Below are positions 42,481-54,560 of a stretch of 64,000 nucleotides of DNA, one piece after another. The notes beneath the pieces were generated by a model. It had not been told where the DNA came from. It ran no database searches and saw nothing but the letters and a program-made list of their open reading frames with translations. Source of the stretch: Chaetoderma sp. LZ-2023a (Eukaryota; Mollusca; Caudofoveata; Chaetodermatida; Chaetodermatidae); contig CM067367.1 in the NCBI GenBank assembly GCA_034401795.1, positions 53,588,269 to 53,652,268 on the forward strand, in the 5' to 3' direction. Position numbers and translations under genes: made by a program. Every line of letters starts with the position of its first letter. Within the stretch, counting starts at the first letter, position 1.

Positions 42481-43400
42481 TGGGACATGGCTAAAAAACT
42501 CCTGAAATATCATCTAGGGCAAAAGTTTGTTCAAGAGAACTTGATTGACCAAATGGTTCGTGGCCATCTTGGATGACCTTGTTTTCGCGAAGACAACTCC
42601 AGAACCACTGTACAGATTTGGCTGAAATTTGGCAGATATGATTAGGGACTAAGGGCCATTCAAGTTTGTTCAAAGGAAGTTAATACGTAAAAAAACATAG
42701 CCGCCGTGGACCAAGAAAAATGTAGCATGTTTGGCGACCATATTAGATTTTCTTATTTGATGGATTTTGAAGCCGAAACTGGTTTTATATGGGGTTTAGG
42801 GTATCCTGATTTCAATTTTACCACTTTCGAAACTGCCGGATAAACGGTTTGATATTCTCATACTAAAGCAATGGGAAATTGAAAATGTCTTCTTCCCGAG
42901 AACGATTTGGCTGATTTCAAGTATATATGGCAGAAAGCATCCTTAGGGCATAGAGATCCAAGTTTGTTCAAATGGAGCTGATCAGCCAATTTGGCCATCG
43001 GCCGGCGATCTTGGATTTTGGCTAATTTATAGAAAAGTTTTAAAAAATCTCCAAAACCGCTTTGGGGGGGGGGGGTGGGGGGTGGAGGTCGGGAGTCGAT
43101 TCAAAACTCATGAAATATCATCTAGGGCAAGAGCTGATCCAAGTATGTTCAAGGGAACTTGATTGGCCAAATAATTTGACAGCCATCTTGTATAACTTAG
43201 TTTCCCTGACAGCGACTTATTTTCCTCTACCACTAAACAGATTAGACTGAAATTTGAAAGATATGATTAGGGACTAAAGGCCATTAAAGTTTGTCGATGG
43301 AAAGTTGTTACATAAAAACACATGGCCACCGTTGATCAATTAACATTTAGCATGTTTGGTGCCCATCTTGGATTTCATATTCATTTACTAGTTGCTACAT
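42481..43400. repeat. Long dispersed non-coding repeat in intron 2
   Basis: Recognised by recurring phrases such as CAAGATGGC-like words, CCAAATTTGGC, ACTTGGATCTCTATGCCC and GATATGATTAGGGACTAA. It contains a G-run near 43060-43080. No stable ORF or RT/transposase motif. Related stretches lie at 38451-38984, 52800-53680 and 62160-63780. Confidence 0.7.
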
Positions 43401-43498
43401 GAAATTTGAATTCCTGTGAATAATTTGACTATTTATAATTGATATGTAATACAGTTATTATACATGAATACATATTTGATATTTTACTTCCAATATAG

Positions 43499-43606
43499 CA
43501 ACAGTGCGTCCAGAGAATGCGGTGCTCAAGCAAGCGTTTGTTGACTTTGGCTCATATGTAGGTGAATGTTTGCCTAAATTTGTTCAAGAAGCCCATGTTA
43601 ATCATT
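43499..43606 (+). CDS. NDUFS3: NDUFS3 exon 3
   Basis: Residues about 46-81: TVRPENAVLKQAFVDFGSYV, then GECLPKFVQEAHVNH. Acceptor AATATAG, donor T|GTAAGT. Matches the N-terminal helix of the mature 30-kDa subunit. Confidence 0.92.
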
Positions 43607-43659
43607 GTAAGTATAACCTTAAAGTTAATCTTTGATTAAATGTCTAAACCATTAATAAT

Positions 43660-43870
43660 CAAATCGACCTTTGCAGTGCTTTTGAGGAATGTCCATTTGC
43701 AGACCAACATAAGACTATTTTTTAAAGTGTACCACTGAAATGGCTGGCTTGATGATTGAGCCGGTCATTCCAGTTGTAAATTTCAAAAAATAGTCTTATC
43801 TTAGCCTGCAAATGGCCATTCACTGAATAGAAATTGGAATTTGCTTAAAAAATTTTGACCATTAAAGGTT
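43660..43870. repeat. Hairpin MITE (TTAA-CCCTTT family) in intron 3
   Basis: Arms around TGGCTTGATGATTGAGCCGG; ends in CCATTAAAGGTTAA. Confidence 0.75.
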
Positions 43871-44173
43871 AAAGTTTCTGGTCAAATTCATTTCAAAATA
43901 TTTTATCATAAAACTTCTTAAATTATCAAAATCACTGTGCCTGTTTAAGAAGTTTACGTGGTTTTCTTGCTGCCCATGAATGTCAACCTTTAGTGGAACT
44001 GGTGTAAGGATGTATAGAGTAGCGCTGATCTAATGGGGGGGGGGGGGGGAATATCCACTTCTAACTACTATGCCCTGCCCATTTATAGGTAAGTTCCACC
44101 CACTTTTTCATGTTTTGGAATTGATTTGAAACTGTGAAACCTGATTTATTAGAATCTAAATCCCATGGTAAGC

Positions 44174-44248
44174 TGTTGAATATTTTGAAATTAATTTGAT
44201 TGGGTGTTGTTGCTGCCATGACGTGAAATTAGTTTTAAACTATTCAAT
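44174..44248. repeat. TGTTGAATATT hairpin, degenerate
   Basis: Left arm clear, right arm diverged (AATTAGTTTTAAACTATTCA). Confidence 0.7.
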
Positions 44249-44429
44249 AGCATGTTTATTACGTTGTAAATTCTTGAAGGGTATACAATTCATACACCTT
44301 CGTGACAGTTTTTACGATTTTTGTGATGTCATTACATCATTCTGATTGTGATGTCAGCTAACAGCTTTAGTGTGGGTCTCCCGAGGCAAGACTTCACAAG
44401 CTGGAATGGACCTTTCCAGTTTTAGCCAT

Positions 44430-44830
44430 GCCCCGCCCATCTCTATCTAATCTCCACTCACATCTCGCTCGTGTTGGGATCGATCAATCTCTGAAAACCC
44501 TGACTATCATTTTCCCAAAAAATACACAGGTAAGCTGTTGAATATTTTGAAACTAATTTGACTGGGTACTGTTGCTGCCTTGCTGCCTAAGGCAGCAACA
44601 GCGCCCAGTCAAATTAGTTTCAAAATAATCAACAGCATGTTTATTAAATAGCAAAGAATTACAAAGACATATTCATACAACGTGTCAGACTGTTTGAGAT
44701 TTGATGATGGTCTATATGGAACCCTTTGTGATGTAAGGATTGTGATGTCATCATACACCCGCTGAGCTGATTATGACGTCATGCTAGGTCAGATGATGGG
44801 TGGATACTCTGGAAAGGTGAATTGCTTTAC
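44430..44830 (+). repeat. Composite repeat around a TGTTGAATATT hairpin, copy 2 (inverted)
   Basis: The reverse complement of the blocks at 42133-42480, around the hairpin 44536-44634, whose loop carries GCTGCCTAAGGCAGCAACAG. The pair forms a long inverted repeat spanning NDUFS3 exon 3. Confidence 0.8.
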
Positions 44831-44979
44831 AATGTAATCCATGCATATTCCTCACAGTTACATCCCATGAAAAAACGCGTTAGAAACTATGATTCAGAAG
44901 CATAACTTTACAAGTCCTGAGTGGGTTCACTTCAAATTTTATTTCAACATGTTCTCATACTCTTAAACAAAAATGTCTT

Positions 44980-45140
44980 GATCTGTCTGCATTTGCTGAC
45001 CAAGATAAGAAGAAGAATTTTGTTGACATACTAGTCAGTGAAATGAATGGTTCAATAAAAAAGCCCGTCGTTCCAGTAGTACGCTTTTACAAACATTATC
45101 TTGGTCTACAAATGGTTATTCGTGGAGAAATTCTCTATAT
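44980..45140. repeat. Degenerate hairpin MITE just upstream of exon 4
   Basis: CTGACCAAGATAAGAAG and ATTATCTTGGTCTACAAATG arms of the TTAA-CCCTTT family. Confidence 0.65.
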
Positions 45141-45198
45141 TTTCCTGACCAATAGTGATGATCAGAATCATGCATGTTTTAATTTGAAATATTTCTAG

Positions 45199-45338
45199 GT
45201 AATGAACTTGAGATAATGATACATCCGGACGGTGTCGTGCCTGTGATACAATTCCTTAAAGAACATCACAATGGACAGTTTCTTGTTCTCACCGACATGA
45301 CAGCCATTGATGTACCAGCCCGGGAATACAGATTCGAG
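45199..45338 (+). CDS. NDUFS3: NDUFS3 exon 4
   Basis: Residues about 82-128: [20 protein letters not shown], then [20 protein letters not shown]. The IHPDGV and [10 protein letters not shown] blocks are characteristic of the complex I 30-kDa family. Acceptor TTTCTAG, donor GAG|GTTTGT, ending in phase 0. Confidence 0.95.
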
Positions 45339-45573
45339 GTTTGTGCTTTGTTTGGTTATTAGACATTTACCCATATTGTGTCAATTAGTCACTTCAATTG
45401 TCAAGCTGAGAAAAGTCTTGTAAAATGGTCACTTGCAAGCCAAAAAAAAGACTATTTAAAAAAAATGTAATACTGCGATCAGGATGACTGATCAAGCGGA
45501 GGAAAATTCATAGAAGAAAAATAAAATGGCAACGAAAAAACAAAATCAGGGAAATCCTCAACAAAAAGTTGAA

Positions 45574-45775
45574 TTAACCCTTTAATGGTCATGCTGGCCA
45601 AAACCAGCCTCTGCTATGGTCTTGTGGAATGTCCATTTACAGGACAAGAGAATACAATTTTTGAAAATTGACCACTGGAGTGATACATTTACAAAAATTG
45701 TATTGGCTTGGCCTGTAAATGGACATTCAATAAAAATTTTTAATTTTCTTGACCAAATTTGACCATTAAAGGGCT
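45574..45775. repeat. Hairpin MITE, TTAA-CCCTTT family
   Basis: Begins TTAACCCTTTAATGGTCA and ends TGACCATTAAAGGG: clear terminal inverted repeats. Confidence 0.85.
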
Positions 45776-46104
45776 GTGATCGAAATTGATGACGTCAGAT
45801 TTTGGTTTATTCATTAGTGCAAAATAACTTTACTAAGTATTTGCTAGTGATATGAAATTATTAACCCGTTGAACTTGTGGCCAAATATGGAAAATCTTTA
45901 ATCCTATCAAGTTAGCTTCAAAATGTTCAACAGCTTATATGTATATGTATGGAACTTGTTTTAACCCTGTAAGGGTCATGTAATCTAAATTCTTGCTTAG
46001 GGAATGTCAATTTGCAGGCCAAGAGAAATTAGTTTTGAAAATTTACCACTGGGATAACTCGGTTATTGCGCCATTGATTTCTGCGGCAAATTCTCAAAAA
46101 TGGT

Positions 46105-46226
46105 CTTGGAATATTTTTAAACTAATTTAACTGGACACTGTTCGCTGCCATAGGAATATTTTAAAACTAATTTGACTGGGCGGGCGCTGCTGCTGCCGTG
46201 GGCAAATTAGTTTCAAAATATTCGAC
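46105..46226. repeat. TGTTGAATATT-family hairpin, partly duplicated left arm
   Basis: Two left-arm remnants (AATATTTTTAAACTAATTTA and AATATTTTAAAACTAATTTG) followed by one right arm (CAAATTAGTTTCAAAATATT). Confidence 0.7.
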
Positions 46227-46401
46227 AGCTTACCTGTAGGTCTCTGGAAATTGAAATTCAGAAAGTGCAGGGATCGATCCCAACGTGGGTGAAGTGTAGG
46301 TGAAGCTTACCTAGAGAATGGCGTGGCATAGTTAAAACTGGATTCCTCCATTGAGATTCTGTGGTCCATATATGGCTTCATAGTGTTGTGTTATCTTGCA
46401 G

Positions 46402-46527
46402 GTTATATACAATTTACTATCTCTACGCTACAACAGTCGTGTCCTTGTGAAGACCTACACAGATGAGTTGACTCCATTAGATACTCTTACCTCTGTGTAT
46501 GCAGCTGCTAACTGGTATGAACGGGAG
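46402..46527 (+). CDS. NDUFS3: NDUFS3 exon 5
   Basis: Residues 129-170: [42 protein letters not shown]. It carries the YNLLSLR and AANWYERE blocks that open the complex I 30-kDa signature. Acceptor TTGCAG, donor GAG|GTGTGT, phase 0 at both ends. Confidence 0.97.
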
Positions 46528-46884
46528 GTGTGTACATGCCAACTAAATCTAAAACATGAATGTTATCAATGCTGTGCTAACTTTGTAAAAGCATAATTAT
46601 GACCCCCAATCTGAGTAGCTTGGCATATATCGGTTAGAATTTGTTTAGAATTTGTGGAAACATCAAGGTTCTTGCAAATTTTCATTAGTATTGAAGCCAC
46701 AGGGGACAGATACAAGTTTGGTGTTACGTTATATCTTATCTTTAGAGATACTGACTTCTAACTTGGTAGGTGGATAATGGATACCTTTGGACAAGCTAGA
46801 TACCACTATTTAGGAACTAATTGGTAATGGTCAGTGATCTCTGACCGCTTTTAGAGATTGCTGGTCTAATTTTAACATCGTTAA

Positions 46885-47304
<420 letters not shown>

Positions 47305-47355
47305 TCTCTCTTACGTCAACAGTTCCTCAAATCGCTCAAATGCCACTTATATCAA

Positions 47356-47530
47356 TTAACCCTTTAATGGTTGAAATTGTTAAAAGAAAATTTAATTTGT
47401 TTCCCTCTGAATGTATATTAGCAGGTCAAGCGAATTTACCACTGGGATTTACCAAAACAGCGTTATTGTTGTCCTGCAAATGGATATTTTTCATGACCAC
47501 CTCAGATGCTGTTTTTGTCTGAAAGGTTAA
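47356..47530. repeat. Hairpin MITE, TTAA-CCCTTT family (diverged)
   Basis: Begins TTAACCCTTTAATGG and ends AAAGGTTAA; only about 50 bp from the preceding copy. Confidence 0.75.
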
Positions 47531-47559
47531 TGATCAAGAAAAACCAGACTTGCTTAATC

Positions 47560-47737
47560 AGCGATATCAGGGTCCATTTGCAGGCCAAAATAAGGAGTAT
47601 TTATTGAAAATTTATCACTGGAATAACTGGCATTCCATTGATGAATTTGCAAAAAAAAAATACTTGGCTTGCAAATGGACATTCCTCAAGATCAGTACAG
47701 AGGCAGGATTTGGCCAGTTTGACCATTAAACGGTTGA
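47560..47737. repeat. Hairpin MITE, TTAA-CCCTTT family (partial)
   Basis: GGTCCATTTGCAGGCC and GGCTTGCAAATGGACATTCC arms, ending GACCATTAAACGGTT. Confidence 0.75.
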
Positions 47738-47912
47738 CACAAGAGGGCTTACATCTAACTGCATAGTGTGAAAATCAGTTCTTAGGTTGTTAGCTAACCT
47801 GGCCCAAAGGGGTCTAGGTTAGCGACCACTGTCATTGTGACATTGGTACAAAAATATTGTGTCTAGCTCTGCATCCTGCTCACTGTTTTATGATTGATAG
47901 TTGCGATGGAAC

Positions 47913-49085
47913 TAGACTTGCACGATATTGTCCTAGGAGGTATTGCGATATATCGTGGTGAGAAAATCGCGATATTTTGATATATCGTATAGCCTATTTT
48001 ATGGTATATGAATTCACGGGGTGAATTGTTCTTGGGTTGAGTTGGACCGCACGGTTGGCGTATGTAGACATATCGGCTTCGCTGAGTTTTCATATCAGTT
48101 TTAACCGAATTATGACTGTTAATCGGTAAATTTCAACAAAAACTTTAAATCCAGTCGCCAAGATGCTTAAAGAACGATCGTTAATAACACGAAAATAGGA
48201 CACAATTTCCCGGTATAAATTTTTGACGCCTTACACCTTGGCTTAATGCGGGAGTGAAATTATTACATTGGACAACCTAAATATTGCGTACTCTGTTATA
48301 ATCATCGTTTATTATATCAAAATTAATCCAAATATTTGTCATTTCATGTCGTCTTTGTGAAAATGTACAAATCATGTGATATTAGGAATGCATTTCATGT
48401 CATTTTTGTGAAAATGTACAAATCACGTGATGTTAGGAATGCATTTCATGTCGTCTTTGTGAAAATGTACAAATCACGTGATATTAGGAATGCACTTTAG
48501 ATACATAGGTATCTAATGTTTAGATCTGATCCGTATTTACCGAGTACCCGTTTACTAATAATAATTAGCCTTCAGAAACATCTCGGATAGTTCACCTTGC
48601 AGGCTAAAGCGTGTATACCGTCTCAGTTAGCTATCACATTTGTGAACGCACCACCTCTTGCCTCCAAAAACAGGAGAGCAAGCAATAACACGTGATTTAT
48701 ATATTTTCGCGACGCAATTTATTGTCAAATTTAGGATTAATTTTGATTTTATAAACCATGCTTATTAAGAAATATACAATATTTATACCGTCCCAGGTAA
48801 TAATTTCACTCACGCGATCATGGTTTTGAGGTATATAGTACGGCGGCAAGAAGTTGCACCGGTGAATTGCGTTCAATTTTCATATTATTGTCCATCTTTT
48901 AAAACAATTTTAAAGAATGAGCTTCAACTTTTTCTTGCCCTATTCCTAATATAAGTCCACCTCTCTCGCAAATATTTTGGTTTGGAAATAAATTGAACAG
49001 CTTGCTGTAATAGAAGGCTACTCTACAAACACATGACAAATAGGCAGAATACAGCGTGAAAGCAAAATCATATCGTAAAAAAATC
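47913..49085 (-). mobile_element. Second copy of the 12237-13541 hAT-like element, inverted and truncated
   Basis: Starts TAGACTTGCACGATATTG and follows the reverse complement of the 12237-13541 element to about 49085, where the other terminus is lost, so no target duplication can be read. Contains a 51-bp unit repeated three times (48339-48491). Confidence 0.85.
48339..48491. repeat. Three tandem copies of a 51-bp unit
   Basis: Each contains CATTTCATGTC, TTTGTGAAAATGTACAAATC and GTGATATTAGGAATG (or close variants). The first hAT-like copy does not show this triplication. Confidence 0.9.
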
Positions 49086-49887
49086 AGCAAGAAGGCAGCA
49101 AGTGGACATTGGTCACTATCTCAAAGGCAACAATAATCAGCTTAGCTCACGGTCCCTGTTTATAATCATTACAAATTTATTACGCTTGGTTCTTTTACAC
49201 TGTCAATGGCAAGGTGACAGTGAACCAGAAGCCATTTCTGATCTGTCTTCAAGTATTTTCTGGCCAATGATGATGACACATGATATGCCATTACCATGTT
49301 GGTCATAGTGAACTTGTAAAAATCATGCACAACATGCATATGGACGTGCCAAATTATTCTAACAATGACCTGGAATTTATCAACAGTGCGGATACGAGTG
49401 ATATACTTCTGTAATTTGTGTGCTTAGACGTGTTAGACTCTTAATCTAGGCATATAATGCATCATTTACTATACTTCTTATATGTGCTGTTTGTTATTAA
49501 AACAATGTTATTGTACACTGATATGGTGTGTAATCACAGTAGCTTCCAGCAAGACAAAGATAGAGCTACTCATCTTTACTGTAGTTTACAAAATATAGCA
49601 TTTCATTGCAGCAGTAAACCCTGTATTAAGAGTCCATCTATCTAAGTGACCAGATTGTGTTCCACCTTCACTCCTGATCTACATGTACCTCAATTCTAGA
49701 CGAAACATACAGCTAAGCTGTTGAATATTTGGAAACTAATGCAGTGGAAAGCTGTTGTTACATAGTAGAAAACAGTAAATTCCAGTGCTATTGCTTTAAA
49801 AAATAATCAACAGAATATTTATTGGATTTTTGTGACTTGGTAGTCGCTGATACAGTTCTTGATTTATTAATGTGAATGATACTATTA
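49086..49887. other. NDUFS3 intron 6 sequence
   Basis: No gene. A weak TGTTGAATATT-family hairpin remnant lies at about 49712-49812. Confidence 0.5.
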
Positions 49888-50039
49888 GTTACACCAGTGT
49901 TTATACGGGGGTATAGGCTGTTGCCGCACGCACAAACTGTGTATCGCCCGAGCGTAGCCAGGGGTACATTTTATATTTTAAATATAATTGTTTGCGGGTG
50001 TGGTAACGGCCTGTATCCCCGTCAAAACACTGGTGTAAC
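49888..50039. mobile_element. Small TIR element, GTTACACCAGTG ends
   Basis: Begins GTTACACCAGTGTTT and ends AAACACTGGTGTAAC, with imperfect inverted arms of about 45 bp (GGGGGTATAGGC / GCCTGTATCCCC). No ORF. The target duplication is ambiguous. Confidence 0.75.
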
Positions 50040-50884
50040 AAATTTATTACCCCTCAGACATTGAAGATAGTGATTTTATTATAACATGACAATATAATTA
50101 GATAAGCAATTCTTGAATTAGACATCTCTAGGCTAGTTCTGCAAGAGTGAAATTGACACTTTTTGCCTTGGCTGTACGCCAAAAACAGCGTCTATGGTTG
50201 TGTTCACGCTAGATAGTTAATCCGGAATAACATCATACATCGGTATGGGCTTACAATAGACTAATTACTTCTACAATTAATTATATTAGTAATCCATTTC
50301 ACATCGGTATGTTGATTTCCGTATGTAACACGCTCACCACGCAGACCATTATTATCACATCACAAATAAATGTACACGGTTGCGATCGATAATTAACTCG
50401 CCATTTTTATTAAATGTATAAGATTGCGATCGATAATTAACTCGCCGTTTTTATGGCTATGATTAATTTGTCGAATAATGCATTCACTATTCGACTAGTG
50501 TTTTGCGGGATATACAACCTTGGTGCAGCAACAGCTCCCATCAAATTAGTTTCAAAATATACAACAGCGTTCCCGTATAGTTGTCTCGAAATTGAGTCTC
50601 TTGAAACTCAACAATTCTGAAGCAGGCGCGTATCCGCCATTTTAGCAACATGCATATTATTGAGCTTTATGGCTAGCTGCACGGTAAAGCTAAAACACGT
50701 TTTTCATGCGGGAGATACTGTGTGGTATTGCCGTCGCGTGAAGGAAATACGAGATCATCCATCCCTGATCTTAACCAATTAAATAAAAGCATTTGGTCAT
50801 GTGAAATGTAGATTTCTTTTTCTACAGATCTATGTACTAATTAATTGTTAGGTAGTTAATGTGTGATACAAAATTCTCTTACAG
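50040..50884. other. End of NDUFS3 intron 6
   Basis: No gene. A unit with GCGATCGATAATTAACTCGC occurs twice in tandem (about 50367-50457), and a lone TGTTGAATATT-family right arm lies near 50520-50570. Ends with the TTACAG acceptor of exon 7. Confidence 0.7.
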
Positions 50885-51064
50885 GTTCGCTACGATGATG
50901 AAGTGAAGCGAGTCGTCATAGAACCAATAGAAATGGCGCAAGAATTTCGTAAATTTGAGAGTTCTACACCATGGGAGACATTTCCGTCATTTCGACGAGA
51001 ACGTGACCTGCCCTCATCACAGGTCGAGGCTGGAAGTGAAAGCTCGACAACGGAGAAAAAGTGA
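50885..51064 (+). CDS. NDUFS3: NDUFS3 exon 7 (C-terminus and stop)
   Basis: Residues 211-269: [40 protein letters not shown], then a polar, Ser/Glu-rich tail ending EKK and a TGA at 51062-51064. [10 protein letters not shown] and AQEFRKF are conserved family features; the variable tail is typical. No canonical AATAAA was seen in the next few hundred bases, so the poly(A) site is not placed. Confidence 0.96.
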   Translation, partial: VRYDDEVKRVVIEPIEMAQEFRKFESSTPWETFPSFRRERDLPSSQVEAGSESSTTEKK

Positions 51065-51270
51065 TGGATGCTAGTGTAGTTGTTAGATTTATTTATTAGT
51101 TTATAATTTCCATTCACTTAGTGTGGTCCAGGGAGGCAACCAATTGAAAATTGTTCATTTACTGACTAAACGAATATTGAGCATTTAGCACTGTGTAAGT
51201 GATCAGTTATATCTATGGCCTGTAAATGGATATCATCTGTGGTGATGAATTCATCCTGATGGAAACCATG

Positions 51271-51499
51271 TTAACCTTTTAATTCTCTTATCAGACAAAA
51301 ACAGCTTCTGCAGTGGTCTTGAAAAATGTCCATTTGCATACCAAGAAGAGTGTTTTTGAAAATTTACCACTGGAATGACTGGCTTGATAACCGAGCCAGT
51401 AGTAAATTTTCAAAAATAGTCTTCTCTTGGTCTGTAAATGGACATTTTACAAGAAAAAAATTTATATTTTGAGCAAATTTAAGTGTTAAAGGGGGTTAA
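51271..51499. repeat. Hairpin MITE, TTAA-CCCTTT family, in the 3' flank of NDUFS3
   Basis: Begins TTAACCTTTTAATTCTC and ends GTGTTAAAGGGGGTTAA; arms around TGGCTTGATAACCGAGCCAG. It may be transcribed in the NDUFS3 3' UTR. Confidence 0.85.
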
Positions 51500-51514
51500 T
51501 TGTAAATATTGATC

Positions 51515-51620
51515 AAGAAAAAATATACATTTTTAGACAATGCCATACGAAACCTTTCCACTGGAGTGACTGACTCGGTTACTGGACCAGTCATCGCAGT
51601 GGTAAACGTTAAGGAATATC
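51515..51620. repeat. Hairpin MITE fragment
   Basis: Inner arms only (TTTCCACTGGAGTGACTGAC ... CAGTCATCGCAGTGGTAAA). Confidence 0.65.
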
Positions 51621-52799
51621 CCTCTCGGTTTTCAAAGGAAGATTTGTCATGATTCTTGCATAATCTATTTATGAATGACTTGAGCATTAGATGATGATGT
51701 AGAAATTTTATATAGTATACTGGCATTGAATTAGACTTGATAATTAATGTTAGTGGAATTTGTGCTAGTGACAGAGTATATATATATATATAGTGTTCAA
51801 TCCTACTTTTGTTTTGCTGCGTACTTAATCTGCAGTGTGGCAAATAATGTATGATTTTTACTGAACGTGTATTCAAATTAAAATCTGTACAGTGAACTCA
51901 TTGCCACTTGAATTCTTGTTTTATATACGTGTGCATAGAATAGCAACCAAATAAGAAACACAGTCACATTGTAGCCCATGTCTTTTATTGGTGTTACGAG
52001 TAGTGGATTCATTTCTGTCCAAGGATATGAAACGATGGATAATCGTACAACCAGCAGATCTTGGCCACTAGATGAGTAAAGTTCTGAAACTGACTGACTA
52101 GTGTGTCGGTCGGGTCGGACCATATAGATAGGATCAGCTGTCCGATGGGTGAATATGAAATTAATTTTAGATTTAAAGTAGAGATCAAAATGAGTTCATG
52201 CTGTCTTGAAAATAGAAATGTAGATGTCGGCGGGAATGTAGGTTTTTCCGACTGCGGTAGACAGATGAAAATGATTTAGATGAGATACAGTCATTGAATG
52301 AGCCATCTAGGGACCAAAAATAACCCTTTCGCTGACGAATTCTCCATATCTCATTTTCAAGGCAACTCTTCAGGAGTATATTGAAATTAATTTGACTGGA
52401 AGCCGTTACAACAACTTGCACTCAAATTAATTTCAAAATATCCAACAGAATAATCTTTATAGTGTAAAGAACATACTTAGTCAGGGATTTGTTGGTGAAA
52501 GGGTTTAGATCAAAGAAGTTAGATTTAGGCCATAGGCTATAAGTAGAACGCATGCTACATTTTGATTGCACGCTCGCCAGTGTTTCTCATGGCACCTGGA
52601 CTTTGGGGGTCATCTTGGTCTGAAACTCAAGGGTCCAAAGCTGGAATATGGAGGCCCCAATCTGGATTCTCGCAGTCATTTAATGTGTATCGATGTAATA
52701 CAAATGTAATTAGTATCATGTATTTAACACAATATTCCTTACATCAGAAAGTTTAAGACTACCGGATGAATGGAATATTCCGTTGAATATTGTGTAATT
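51621..52799. other. 3' flank, no gene recognised
   Basis: Contains a short AT run (about 51778-51792) and a TGTTGAATATT-family hairpin remnant at 52376-52446. Short frames here have no recognisable domain. Confidence 0.5.
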
Positions 52800-53682
52800 A
52801 ATTTGGCTGGCAGCAACAGGTTCCTATTGCTTTAGTATAAGAGTTTTTGATGGGAAAAAGATCCAAGGTGGCCAAACTGTTTATCCGACAGTTTCGAAAG
52901 CGTCAAATTTGAAACCAGCATACCCCAAAACCTATATAAAACCAATTACTGCTTCAAAATCCATCAAATAAAAAAATCCAATATGGCCACCAAACACGCT
53001 ACATTTTGATTGGTCCACGGGAACCATGTTTTTTAATATATCAACTTCCCTTGAACAGACTTTAATCCCTAATCATATCACCCAAATTTCTGTCCAATCC
53101 GTTCTGGATGTCATTTTCACTAAAACTAACTCTTCCATGAGGGTCCCCGAAGCAGTTGGCCAATCAAGTTTCCTTAAAGAAACTAGGTTCAGCTGTCTGA
53201 CTGACTAGATGATGTTTCATGAATTTTGTATTAAAAAATTCATAATGGTGGGACAACGATCCAAGATGGCTGCCAGTCCATTTGTCCAACAGTTTTGAAA
53301 GTGCCTAATCCTATCTCCCAAATTTCTGCTTGATCCATTCACATGTTCTGGCAAAGTTGTTTTCACAAAAGCTGGATCATCCAAGATGGCCACCAAAGCA
53401 TTTGACCAATCAAGTTCCCTTTGAACAAACTTGGTTCTGCTCTTGCCCTAGATATTTCATGAGTTGATTCGATCCCCAAGTGGCCTAAAAATCATCAAAA
53501 ATCCAAGATGGCTGCTGACCAAATTGCCCGATCGGCTTTCTTTAAACAAACTTGGATCTCTATTCCCTAAGGATGATTCCTGCCAAAGTATAATTGAAAT
53601 TGGCCCAGTGGTCCTTTTAAAGAAAACATTGACATACACCGGACAGTCACCATGGCATAACTCAGTGAGCTAAAAATGTGTT
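52800..53682. repeat. Long dispersed non-coding repeat
   Basis: The same family as 42481-43400 (CCAAGATGGCTGC, CCAATCAAGTTCCC, GGATCTCTATTCCCTAAGGA, CACCATGGCATAACTCA). DIRS-D is inserted at or near its end. Confidence 0.7.
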
Positions 53683-53960
53683 GTTATTACACCACAAAAA
53701 CATCCATTACCGTTCAATCACTACTTGCTAAATCAATTATCTGCATTTAGCTACCAGAATAAGACTTTTATGCTTGCATACTCTCCTCCCCATGCCTATT
53801 TCTATTAATATGGACCCTCAACCAGGTTACTGGTTAAGTCCATCTCCAGTTTATAACCTGATATAGACTGGCACCAGTCTGTATTCACTTCCTTGTGACG
53901 CCCGTCACTATGCACACTGGAGCCCAAATAGGAAACATTCACTTTTCAATTATTCTGCAA
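53683..53960 (+). repeat. DIRS-D left inverted terminal repeat
   Basis: GTTATTACACCAC..., AACCAGGTTACTGGTTAAGT, CTCCAGTTTATAACCTGATA: inverted relative to 60150-60473. Confidence 0.9.
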
Positions 53961-54403
53961 GCAGAATAACTGCCTAAATATTATCAGAAACTTTTTATAG
54001 CTTTGCGCTGTGTCAGCTTACTATTGAAGGACTTCCTCACACTATATATGCCTACTATTAAGTCTATCCTTTAAGTATTTTGTGGTTATATTGAACTTTA
54101 TAACTATGCATATAAATGTTAGCGGTTTTCATGGGGTTTTGTTTTCATGGTAACAACCTTAATATGCCTAAGTCATCATCATCTAAAATCCCACTATTAC
54201 TCCAATGAGCCCTTATTCACTTTCAGTTTAGTGCATTACAAGGAATTACGTTTATTTCCCTATGAAAGATTGTTTTCTTGTCGTTAGGGATTTTTGAATT
54301 TGAACTTTTCCGGCCTTTCTTTGAAATGTGTTTGCATGTTTCTAGACTCTTTTTAACGAAATACCAAGCTGTATGCTTATTTGTAATCTTTTTTCGTTTT
54401 TAG

Positions 54404-54560
54404 GAGTCTGTTAAAACGACCGATAAAATCAAGTGCACGTCCTCAATGTGTGACCAAGTTCACTCTGCGGAGTATGGAGGACATGTCTGTTCAAAGTGCA
54501 CTACGTGTACCCCCACAACGATGTGCAGGATTTGCATAGGGTGGTCTGACGTCCGTATCT
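54404..54560 (+). pseudogene. DIRS-D gag zinc-finger exon
   Basis: Opens directly after a TTTTTAG acceptor with ESVKTTDKIKCTSSMCD, then HVCSKCTTCTPTTMCRICIG W. The Cys spacing matches the gag finger of A/B/C (CFRCTPCNLDSRCNVCAVW). A stop follows soon after. Position just after an acceptor mirrors the other family. Confidence 0.65.
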
